Positions 1-8,800 of a stretch of 30,000 nt of DNA are shown here, piece by piece. The notes below the pieces were generated by a model. That model did no database searches, had not been told where the DNA came from, and worked only from the letters and a program-made list of their open reading frames with translations. Position numbers and translations under genes: made by a program. This stretch comes from Balamuthia mandrillaris (Eukaryota; Discosea; Longamoebia; Balamuthiidae), in assembly GCA_031835245.1 (NCBI GenBank), contig JAVKOQ010000028.1, forward strand, positions 1 through 30,000, read 5' to 3'. The first letter of the stretch is position 1; each line of letters opens with the position of its first letter.

Positions 1-65
1 ACGGTAGCGTGCCCTTGGAACTTGGCTGGCGAGACCAAGCACTCAAAGTAGGTGCTGTAGCCTTG

Positions 66-72
<7 letters not shown>
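1..72 (-). CDS. Possible partial exon of an unidentified gene running off the left edge
   Basis: Read on the minus strand, these bases give one open stretch of balanced composition (it includes the residues GYSTYFECLVSP). It is preceded by a pyrimidine-rich tract ending in AAG, the usual look of a 3' splice site in this window. The (AG)16 tract at 69-100 would then be intronic and CT-rich on the sense strand, as in the other introns here. I do not recognise the protein, could not find an upstream exon with confidence, and the rest would lie outside the window. Confidence 0.3.

Positions 73-100
<28 letters not shown>
69..100. repeat. (AG)16 microsatellite
   Basis: A perfect run of 16 AG dinucleotides. 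It lies just upstream of the IS607-like element and may sit in an intron of a minus-strand gene, where the sense strand would read (CT)16. Confidence 0.9.
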
Positions 101-106
<6 letters not shown>

Positions 107-370
107 ATGGGAACTCATAATGGATACGAATATATCAACACGAAGGCCTTGAAATTAAAACTCTCCACCTATTCACAACCGTCCGACCAAGCGTCCAAAC
201 TCCACACCACGTGCAGGAAATTACTCAAAAAGAATCCCACAATAAAAAACAGCTGTTGAATTCGTAAGATAAATGAAACGGAGTTGATGGAAAATTCGCA
301 TCACAAACACACAAACTTTACACTCTTACCTATTATTATGCACAGTCCCAACACCAACAACAGAAACTGA

Positions 371-1429
371 CCTCCACCACCACGCAAGGGTATCACAACA
401 CAGCCCACCATTCCTTCCACAGACCACTACGTCACCCCTGGAGAAGTTCGCAAGCACCACAAAGTCAGCCACGAGAGCCTCCGCCGCTGGGCAGAAGCAG
501 GAGATGGACGCCTTCGCTTTACTCGCACGCCAGGCGGGGTGCGTCTCTACCACCTCGGAGACATCCAAAGGATCTTCAACCAAAAGGGGGAGCAAAAGAA
601 AACGCAACACATCTGCTACGCCCGCGTCAGCAGCAGCCACCAGCGAGCAGACCTCGATCGACAGGTGGCTGACCTCCAAGCCCAGTACCCCGGCTACGAA
701 GTCCTCAAGGACGTCGGTTCCGGCCTCAACTACAACCGCCCAGGCTTTCAAGCCCTTCTGGAACGAGTGTACTCGGGCGTGGTCTCCGTGGTTGCAGTTA
801 CCCACAAGGACCGTCTCTGCCGCTATGGGTTCGAGCTGGTGGAGTTCTTATTTGCCAAGACAGGCACACGGCTCATGGTTCTCAGTGACCAGGATGCTCC
901 CGAACGAGACCCCAGCAGGGAGCTTGCTGACGACCTGCTGGCCATCTGCAACTACTTCGTGGCCAAGAACAACGGCAGGAGGGCCGCTCAAAAGCGCCGC
1001 CAGCGCAAGCGACGAGATGCTGTCGCCGTTGAATCAGACGAAGAAGAGAAAGAAGGCGTCGAAGAAGGGGAAGAGGAGAGAGAAAGAGAAAGAGAAAGAG
1101 AAAGAGAAAGAGAAAGAGAAAGAGAAAGAGAAAGAGAAAGAGAAAGAGAAAGCGGAGGAGGAGGAGGAGGAGGAGAAAGCACGACCACCAGTCGAGTACA
1201 AAGTGAGAAAGATACGGATTTACCCGACGACGAAACAGAAAGAGACCTTGAAGAGGTGGATAGGAACGACCAGGTGGACCTACAACCAGTGTCTGACAGG
1301 GGTCAAAAACGAAAACGTGCCACGGACCAAGAAAGCCCTGCGGGCCAAGTACCTAAACCAAGACGCCCCCGATCTGCCCGATTGGGTGCTGGACACACCG
1401 TACGACGTAAGAGACGAAGGCATGAATGA
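371..1429 (+). CDS. tnpA: IS607-type serine recombinase TnpA
   Basis: Catalyses strand exchange for transposon excision and integration through a serine nucleophile. The frame opens after the stop at 368-370. At about 428-570 it encodes a MerR-like helix-turn-helix (VTPGEVRKHH, then SLRRWAEAGDG, then TPGGVRLYHLGDI), the usual IS607 N-terminus. The resolvase core follows with the nucleophile motif YARVSS at about 617-634, then NRPGF and KDRLCRYGFE with the conserved arginines. The core ends near 1030. Beyond it the frame stays open through an acidic and (RE)n tail into the tnpB overlap, giving up to 352 residues against roughly 200 for the family. There is no ATG between 371 and the HTH. The first in-frame candidate starts are a GTG at 539, which would delete the HTH, or an upstream exon joined near the CCTTCCACAG at 412-421. 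The start is therefore unresolved. Confidence 0.85.
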   Translation, partial: PPPPRKGITTQPTIPSTDHYVTPGEVRKHHKVSHESLRRWAEAGDGRLRFTRTPGGVRLYHLGDIQRIFNQKGEQKKTQHICYARVSSSHQRADLDRQVADLQAQYPGYEVLKDVGSGLNYNRPGFQALLERVYSGVVSVVAVTHKDRLCRYGFELVEFLFAKTGTRLMVLSDQDAPERDPSRELADDLLAICNYFVAKNNGRRAAQKRRQRKRRDAVAVESDEEEKEGVEEGEEERERERERERERERERERERERERESGGGGGGGESTTTSRVQSEKDTDLPDDETERDLEEVDRNDQVDLQPVSDRGQKRKRATDQESPAGQVPKPRRPRSARLGAGHTVRRKRRRHE

Positions 1430-2480
1430 CCTGCTCAAGGCCTACAGCACCAACCTGGCCAAACAGAGGAGACAGAAGAAGAGACTGAAGTTCGAGGTGC
1501 GATTCCGCAGCAAGAAAGCCCCTCAGGAGAGCATAGTGATTCACATCAAACATTGGCATGGTGCTGGGAGGATCTATCCCAAGTCCTTCGGCAAGGAGGA
1601 GGTCCTCAGGGCCGCTGAGACCCTGCCGGACAAACTGCCCAGCGACAGCCGGTTGACGCGCACCCGCTGGGGCAAGTACTACTTATGCATTCCCGTACCC
1701 TTGGAGGCGGTGGTGGTGGGTGGTAAAGGGGACGATAACCAAGTCCCTGTTACTCCCACAGTCGCAAGGGTGGTGGCCATCGATCCTGGGGTGCGCACCT
1801 TTGGTACTTGTTATGAAGCCCCCAGCGGTGAAGCCTACGAATGGGGAAGGAGGGACATTGGACGCATTGAGCGCCTTTGCCATTGTCTGGATCTACTCCA
1901 GAGCCGATGGAGCCAACCAGGGGTCAAGGCCAGGCGGCGATACCGCATGCGGCGGGCGGCCGCCCGGATGAGGGAACGCATCCGCAACCTGGTGGACGAG
2001 GTACACAAGAAGATGGCCCTCTGGTTGGTGGAGAACCACGACCTGGTGCTCCTCCCCGAGTTCGCTACGGGCAACATGGTCCTCAAGCGAGCCCGCAGGC
2101 GGATCGGGAGCAAGACCGTGAGAGCCATGCTGGGGTGGGCGCACTTTCGCTTTCGTCAAAGGCTGTTGAACAAGGCCAGAGAGCATCCTCGTTGTCGAGT
2201 GGAGATCGTGAGCGAGGCCTATACCTCCATAACCTGCGGCCATTGCGGGCAGCTACGTAGGGACTTGGGCAAGAAGGAGGTCTTCTACTGCCCCCATTGC
2301 CACCTCAAGGCGGGAAGGGACATCCACGCAGCTAGGAACATCCTCCTTCGCTACCTTGCCACCCACAACTACTACCCTCAAACAACGACAACAACAACAT
2401 CAACAAGAGCCGACGAGTCTCTCCCCATGGGGAGGGACGGTTTGTTGGCACTGGGTCCTACCCCCTCATATGTACCTTAA
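1017..2480 (+). CDS. tnpB: TnpB / Fanzor2-type RNA-guided nuclease
   Basis: From the ATG at 1017 the product is 487 residues. The first ~55 are lysine/glutamate repeats. The WED/REC-like start VRKIRIYPTTKQKE follows at about residue 58. The RuvC active site is complete: D256 in AIDPGVRTF, E348 in LLPEFATGN and D435 in GRDIHAARN. The zinc finger is C408/C411 and C426/C429. TnpB and Fanzor proteins are known RNA-guided DNA nucleases that use an RNA from the 3' end of their own transposon. The segments TPYDVRDEGMNDLLKAY and SIVIHIKHWHGAGRIYP resemble Fanzor2 proteins of giant viruses. The frame is open back to 504, but that part is only the other frame of tnpA. The 413-nt overlap with tnpA includes the repeat at 1081-1152. 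The stop codon lies inside a hairpin. Confidence 0.9.
   Translation: MLSPLNQTKKRKKASKKGKRREKEKEKEKEKEKEKEKEKEKEKEKAEEEEEEEKARPPVEYKVRKIRIYPTTKQKETLKRWIGTTRWTYNQCLTGVKNENVPRTKKALRAKYLNQDAPDLPDWVLDTPYDVRDEGMNDLLKAYSTNLAKQRRQKKRLKFEVRFRSKKAPQESIVIHIKHWHGAGRIYPKSFGKEEVLRAAETLPDKLPSDSRLTRTRWGKYYLCIPVPLEAVVVGGKGDDNQVPVTPTVARVVAIDPGVRTFGTCYEAPSGEAYEWGRRDIGRIERLCHCLDLLQSRWSQPGVKARRRYRMRRAAARMRERIRNLVDEVHKKMALWLVENHDLVLLPEFATGNMVLKRARRRIGSKTVRAMLGWAHFRFRQRLLNKAREHPRCRVEIVSEAYTSITCGHCGQLRRDLGKKEVFYCPHCHLKAGRDIHAARNILLRYLATHNYYPQTTTTTTSTRADESLPMGRDGLLALGPTPSYVP
1081..1152 (+). repeat. (AGAAAG)12 hexanucleotide repeat inside the tnpA/tnpB overlap
   Basis: Twelve perfect units. They encode (RE)n in the tnpA frame and (KE)n in the tnpB frame. 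A 6-bp unit keeps both frames open whatever the copy number. The same hexamer occurs at 19050-19074 in a host intron, so the expansion is of a type common in this genome. Confidence 0.95.
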
Positions 2481-2496
2481 TGGTGTGGTACATATG
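2467..2496 (+). ncRNA. Hairpin at the tnpB 3' end, candidate 3' end of a guide (omega) RNA
   Basis: CATATGTACC at 2467-2476 and GGTACATATG at 2487-2496 are perfect reverse complements around a 10-nt loop that contains the end of the tnpB stop codon. In TnpB systems the guide scaffold comes from the 3' end of tnpB and the element's right end, with the guide read from the flanking DNA. That this hairpin serves this role is inference. Two TGCAAG direct repeats follow at 2506-2511 and 2515-2520. Confidence 0.5.
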
Positions 2497-2521
2497 TGCA
2501 TGATTTGCAAGATGTGCAAGT

Positions 2522-4629
2522 TTAATGTAGGCGAGCAAATACATTCAAAGCGGTTACCAACACGTCCGGCTCGCTCACAAACACCACGTTCTCCTCCCTC
2601 TGTCCCTCCTCTTCTCTCCGCTGTTTCAAGAAGGCCTCTCGGACCCTCCGCCTCAGCGCCTCCTCCTTCGTCACGAACACCGCAAAAGTCTGGCGAGGGC
2701 AGTGCCGGAGGGCTTCCTCCAGCATGGGCACATCCGAGCTGGTGTCCCCGCAGACCAAGTGGGGGCCGCGCTGCATGGACAGGCCCAGCTCCTCGCAGAG
2801 GAAGGCCAGGCCGTCCCCTTTGTGAAAGTCCCGCACGACGGAGGCGTTGCTGTTGTCCTCGATGGTGAGGATGATTTCAATGTCGAGCCCCGTGTCTTCG
2901 ATCATAAAGTTTTTCTGGTGGTCTTGAGGTCTTGTTTTGTTTCGTTCGGCCTCTTCCTGTCCCTCCGCTTCCTCCTCCTCCGCTTCTTCTTTGTCTGATT
3001 TGTGGTTGGAGAGTGGTTGGCGTTGCTCTTTTGCTTCTGCTTCTTCGAGTTCGACTAGGTCTACCACTTGGCGGACGGTGGAGAGCCAGGCGAGGGATTC
3101 TTCCACGGGGACGGAGCGGTTGGTGTCCTGCCGGGCGATGGTCGTTTGGCCAAACTTTTCTTGTAAGCCACTTCCTATCATTGTAAACTTTTTTTTGTTG
3201 GGTTCACGATATTAACGAGAAGCGGGGGAAAAAAAAGAAAGAAATGACAAGAGAGAAAGAAAGAAATGACAAGAAAGAAACCTTTTCATATTGTGGCAAC
3301 GCCACAAGTGCTTCCAACTTGGCGTTGAGCTTGTCTAGCAACCGCTGCTTCCTCGGGTCGATGAAGGACTTGTGCAACCTGCCTGAGAGGTCCAAGAACT
3401 CTCTCCCTTTACTGCCCGCATAGATCATGCTATGGGACGGATTGACGCTCACCGCACAAAGCCCAGATAGCGGAGCAGAAGTCATTATGATTGGGTGAAT
3501 CACTTTCTTCTTCGTCTTTGTTTGTTGCTTCTGGACATTGTTGGCGTTATCGTTGGTGTTGATGTGTTCAGGAGCGGAGGAGGGGAGAACAAAGCGAGAG
3601 AGAAAGACGGCGTTGTAGAGGGATTGGAAGGAGGAATTGTAGGTGGCGCAGTAGTTGTTGATGGTGCCGTCACGATCGGTGACAAAGCATTGGAAGGGTA
3701 TTGGTTGGTCTTGAGGGTCATTGGATTTGGTGGCTCTTTGCAGCATCGAAACTACACTATGAACCTGTTGGATAAAAAAGAAGAAAAGAGAGTAAGATGA
3801 AGATAGAAAGAAATGAAAAAGAAATGAAAAACGGAAGAATGGCGGATGACGACAGAGAACGAAAACCAAAAAAAGAACATAAAGAACGAAGGTGGAAGAA
3901 ACAAAGGAAGATAGAAAAAGGAATTCCAGGGTGAACTGATGTGTTCCTCGTTACCTCGTTGGTAAAGTTGGGGTGCAGCTTTGGGAAGTAGTCGTTGATG
4001 AGGGCGTCCTCTCCGTTCAACACAAAGTAGATGTCTTTCAGCAGCTCCGCAATCGTGTAACCGAAGCTTCGTCTGACCACTTTCGAGTGTGGTTGCAGTT
4101 GCAGCAGCGGTTGTAGTAGTTGTTTTTGTTTGCTGTCGTCAAAGGTTTTGTTCTCTTTGCAGTTATCCTCCTCCGCTGAAGAGGAGCCGTCGCTCATGGG
4201 AAGCGCTTTGAAGCCGTCCTCATCCTCTGGGATGGCCTGCAGGGCAGCCAGCAGCTCCCTCATGGTTCTCAAGGCCTTCCTCTGCGCCCGTCTCCTGGGT
4301 CGTGCGCCAGCCGTCTCCCTCTCCTCCGTGGCCCACGTTGAGCATGAGGGCAAGGAGAGGAAGAGGGGAACGAGCTCCCTCCGCAAACCAGAAAGCTCTT
4401 CCATGCGGCTCAAAAAGTCTTCCAGCGAGGCAATAGGTCTGATCTCAGCAGTGCAGCAGCACTCGTCTTCTGCTTCTTCTTCGTGGTCCTCTGTTGCTGC
4501 CTCTTGGTGGTTGGAAACGAATGGCAGTGAGGAGTGGTTGCTGTGGCTGCTGTTTGCAGCGGAAGGAGGAGGAGCACAAACGGCTCCAACTGCTGCGGCT
4601 GCGGCGGCTGGCCCACCTAAAGCTTGCAT
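2522..4629 (-). CDS. Trehalose-phosphatase-like HAD hydrolase
   Basis: Exons on the minus strand: 3955-4629, 3282-3764, 2522-3187; introns 3765-3954 and 3188-3281; all junctions phase 0; 607 residues. HAD motif I is FVTDRDGTINNY (D255, D257). The later lysine is in HKGDG (K509) and motif IV is GDTSSD (D534, D538). The KGxxL and GDxxSD spacing fits trehalose-6-phosphate phosphatases, which would dephosphorylate a sugar phosphate in the cytosol. The substrate is not shown by the sequence. Residues 1-225 are a low-complexity region followed by a helical segment that I do not recognise. An acidic insert at about residues 450-470 lies between the motifs. The frame is open further up to an ATG at 4809. 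I prefer the ATG at 4629 because the intervening residues are lysine-rich and UTR-like. Confidence 0.8.
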
Positions 4630-5804
4630 GTGTGATCTTTTTGAGGTGCCTTTTCTTATTTTTGCTTGTCCAGCCCCAGCCCGTTTCAGAGGAATTGGTT
4701 GAAAACTTTCTTCGGACTCTCTCGCTTTGCTGCTTTTGTTGTGTTGTTCTTTGTTTAGTGTCTTTCTTTTCCACTGTTCTTTTTTTTTTTTTTGTGTGTG
4801 TTGGATCAAATAAAATGAAAAAAATGATATAACAAAAAAAAAAGGAGAGGTTGCTTAGCGGACCTGAAGGATTTTATAAAACAAAAAAATATATAGTGAG
4901 AGATAAAAGAAAGGTCCCCTCCTGCTATGCTCCGTCTCTCCCTCTCGTTTGTTTTTCTTTTTCGGTTTTCTTTCTGCTGGTTTCACGTCATTATTCTCTC
5001 TTTCGATCGATATATCAAAATTTTCCGATTATAGACTAATTATCCCGATTGTCGACAAATAAGGTCCGCAGCAGCTCGAGAGCAAGATCGATCGGAATGG
5101 GTGACGTGTCCTGCTACCGTGACGTGTTTCTGAGCCATTTCTCGATCACGGGGTTTGAACCCTCAACTCAGATCTCCTATAAATATTTTTTTTTCATTTT
5201 TTCTTTTTCTTTTTTTTCTCTTCAGGACACGAACAAAACAGTATTTCGAAGCGCGTGGCAAGCCGAAAGGCTTGACCAACGCTTTGGGGAAAGTCTCCGG
5301 ACACTAGGACAGAAAGTGTCAGCTGTAACACGCCAAAGTTTTTTCCGACCCTCTTTCTTTGCTCATTTTTTGATTTGCCAAGATGGGATTTGGGGGTGCA
5401 CGAAAAAAAATATTTTTTTTTTCACACTCCCCTTCCTGGAGCGATGGAGTGAAAGAGTTTTAAGGATCGGCGAGTTCGTCGTAGCACAGTCATGTACCTG
5501 TAGCCCATGGGATTTTTGTTCCACCCGTCATGAAGGAACACCCGAGAGGCGAACCCAACGGAGCTCACTCTGTTCGTGTCCTTTCATGACACTCCCTTTT
5601 TTTTTCTCCTTGCACTATTCTCCCCCTTTTGCCAACCGTTTTTTGTGTTTTGGCCTACAAAAAAGCTGGACACTGGTGCAAGGAGAAAATCAATCTTGTT
5701 TTCTCTTTCTATATCTATCCCTCACTTCTTCACGACAAAAAAACATTTTATTTTCTTTCCTTCAAGGCCTGCTTCTTCTTTATTCGTCGCTCTCTCTTTT
5801 TTAT
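4630..5804. other. Intergenic region between two minus-strand genes
   Basis: No gene supported. It holds the 3' flank of the HECT gene, including AATAAA on the minus strand just after the stop (within 5799-5806) and again at 5779-5784, and the promoter side of the HAD gene. T-rich and A-rich runs are frequent. Two exact copies of GTGACGTGT lie at 5101-5109 and 5119-5127, 18 bp apart start to start; the TGACGT core resembles a CRE/bZIP site. Confidence 0.6.
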
Positions 5805-8800
5805 TTAATCTTCGGCATCCCAATCCACGTTCTGGGCGGCGTGATCCGTGTCGATGGCCCTGCACTCCGTGATGGCGTACAGCACCTTGCTGGCCATGAT
5901 GGCCTTGCTGGAGTACCTCGGCAGCTCCAGCTGGAAGAAGCAGGTGTGGCTGACGGGCAGGCAGCCGTCCACGGCGGAGCCGGAGAGGGCGGGCTCCCCC
6001 CAGCCCCTGCCCGGCGGGCTGAACTCCATGACGACCATCTGCTGCGTAAAGTCCTCGCTGCGCAGGGGCAGGCGGGAGCGACCCCACACGAAGCGGAGGA
6101 AGAGCTCCCTCTCCTTGTGGTTGAACCCCTCCAGCATCTCCCACATCCACCGGATGGCCTGGTCCTTGGGGGTGAAGCCCTTGTAGCGGGTGTTGCGCTT
6201 GAGGAGGGAGAGGTCGATCTCGTGGCTGCCGCAGACCGTCATCTCCAGCTCCTTCCAGGTGAAGAGGGGGAGGAGCTGGACGGGCACCACGGCCGCCATG
6301 CCCTTGCGGATGGCCTCCACTTGAACCGAGAACTCGTGCAGGCGGTAATTGTAGACCAGCTCCACCCATTCCTTTCGATTGTGCCATCTGTTTTGTGTTT
6401 GTTGGTGCGCGTTAGGAAGGAAGAAGAACAGGCAGAAAGGGAGGAATGGAAAGTAGAAAGAGAGAAGACCAAGAAGAAGGAAATGCTTACGTGACAGGAA
6501 TAGACTTTCCGCCTTCCACGAGTTCGATCTCTCTGCCGTCGCTGGAAGTGGTGGAGAAGGTGTAGGGGATGATATCTCTGAACGTCTCCTCCGTGACGCC
6601 CTCCTTCTCAATGTTCATGACCTTGTTGAGGACCTGACAGCAGAACGAGTCAATGGCCTCCAGATCCTCGTGCTCCGGGCTCAGCTCGTCTCCTACCAAG
6701 GGCTTCCAAACGATGGATGGCAGGTCCAAGTTCAGAATGTGCTTAGCGCGCAAGGCCAAGCCCATCAACTTGCCCACGAACTGGTACATGGACAGATGGA
6801 GAGAGGAGGTGCAACTCGGGTTCGGGATGAACTTGTCCTGGTTGTCACCGAATCCCCTCGAGTTGGGGCAGGGGATGAATAACGGCGTGTTTCTGGACAT
6901 GAGATCGCTGCAAATGTGGCTGACAGAATCGCGGAAGAGGCCGCCGGCGTCTCTGCCACCTTCTCCGGCGTAGGTCACGTCCCATGTTTGTTGGCCGACG
7001 CTGTGCCGCAGGAATGTCGGAGAGACGAAATGCAGTTGGGTGAAGATCTGTCCAAATACGGAGCGAGTACCGTCTGGTTCTTTCTCTGTATTACAACAAA
7101 TAATAAACAAATTAGTGATGAGTAAGGGGAGGGAGGGAGAGAGAGAGAGAGAGCGAAAGAGCAGAGTGAGAGAGAAACGACAAAGAAAAAGATAAAAAGA
7201 AAAAAAAGCGTACTCTCCAAAGCTTTAAGCGCTCTAGCACGATTGACGGTAATGTTAGGACGGCTTGGGCTGCTGGTCGTAATGCGAAGGATCTTATTCC
7301 AGAGGGTAAGCTTGGTCTGCATGAAGATGATGCCCTTCAAGTTGCACAACGACCGAACGAGACTCCAATTGACGTGTGACTGAGAAAAGTCGAGCAGTGG
7401 CAGCACGTCTGCCAGCTGAGTGTTAAACAAACGAATGAGGCAGAACCGGAACCGCAATTCGGCCAAAGGCAAATGTCTCAATAGGTGATGGCGAGCCAAC
7501 AGAGCCGAAGAAGGTTCGATCTCGTCCAGCGGCATATGGAACGGATCCACATCTTCCTGCAACTTGTGCTTCTTACTCTTGTTTTTGGAGGAGGAAGAAC
7601 TTGATCCTCCTCCACCTTCTTTGCCACAACTTAAGACAAGTTCGACGAGTTGTTGGTCCATCGCTAAGGTCCATTGCGTGCTGCGTTGGTAGAGAATATG
7701 AGGAAGCTTGTCACGACAGACTGTGGGAAGAGAGGGAGTAGGCGAGTGGAGAGGAGATTGGATGTTGCGTTGGTTCTTTGGTTTGCTAGTTTTGACGATG
7801 TGTTTTACTTCATTGTCGGATAATGTGCGAAGATACATCCGACAGTCCATCAATGCTCCTGTTTTTTTTCAAATCAGGTAAGGTAGGAGAAACGAAAAGA
7901 AGCAAGGAGGGAAGAAGAAGAAGAAGAAGAAGAAGAAGAAAGCAGAAAGAAGAAGGCACAAACCTTTGATAGGTTCAATACCAGCAGTCGAGAGGGGTAC
8001 GCGGCCAAGGCAAATGGGGAACGAGTTAACACGGACCACTTGGTGGTCACTTAATACGTGCTCATTGTCCAAGGAGCCGTTAATGTATACCCGAAGGTTG
8101 TTGCCATCACAGCAGCAAGCCACATGAGTCCAACTGTTGAGTGTCAACTCTTTCTTCGTAGTGCAGCTTTCATTGTTGTGATGATCGGTAGAGACGGTGA
8201 AAATGAGACGAGAGTCTCCATCGTTCATGCTGAGAGAGGGAGTGATGAAAGTTTGAGAGAAAGCAGGTGGAGAAGAAGAAGATGATGCGGAAGAAGAGGA
8301 ATCTCCTTTCCAAAATATTACTCGTCGACTGCCGGTATGACCTTCGCGCAAGTACACCCACATGCAAACGGAGAAAGCGTTGCCAAAGGGACCTGGGTCG
8401 GCGACAATCACTCCATCTTCAGCGTCGTTTAGTGTTACATTTCTTGCCAGCGGATAGAATGACTCTGCAAATAGCACGAATAACGAAAATATGTAAGGCA
8501 AGGAGAAATGGAGTTAAGGATAAACGGTTTTACCGTGAAGCTTTTCCAAACGATAGGCCTGAAGCAAAAGAGCATGAGAGAAAATGCGTTTGGTGACGAG
8601 ACTATGGGCTGCATCTGCCACAGACACAACATGATCGAACCATGTTCCACCTGTTTCGGTTTTTATAATTGTTAGCGCAAAAAGAACGACGAAAGAAGAG
8701 GCAGAAGAAACAAGGCTAAAGAGGAAAACTAATCGAACCAGAAGTGATAAACATAGGCTCTCCATCACGGGCGCTCTCGGAACCCTCATCCACCAATACG

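Larger units (their letters stand above)
371..2500 (+). mobile_element. IS607-family transposon (tnpA + Fanzor2-type tnpB)
   Basis: Two overlapping genes in the standard IS607 order: a serine recombinase with a MerR-like N-terminus, then a TnpB nuclease. IS607 elements have neither terminal inverted repeats nor target duplications, so the exact ends cannot be read here. The left limit is set by the stop codon that closes the tnpA frame at 368-370. The right limit is set by the hairpin at 2467-2496 and by the stop codon of the neighbouring gene at 2522. The coding parts look whole. IS607-type elements with TnpB/Fanzor2 proteins are known from giant viruses and some protists. Transfer from such a source is likely, but it cannot be shown from this window. 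No second copy is present. Confidence 0.85.

Noticed and set aside
504-1016. Upstream extension of the tnpB reading frame
   Set aside because: This stretch is the other frame of the recombinase core. It shows no TnpB similarity, and the ATG at 1017 gives a normal-sized TnpB.
5150-5166. T-arm-like GGGTTCAAACCCC (minus strand)
   Set aside because: No acceptor stem, D-arm or anticodon arm around it.
5049-6494. Long plus-strand open frame
   Set aside because: Its right half is antisense to the last HECT exon and its left half is T-rich intergenic DNA.
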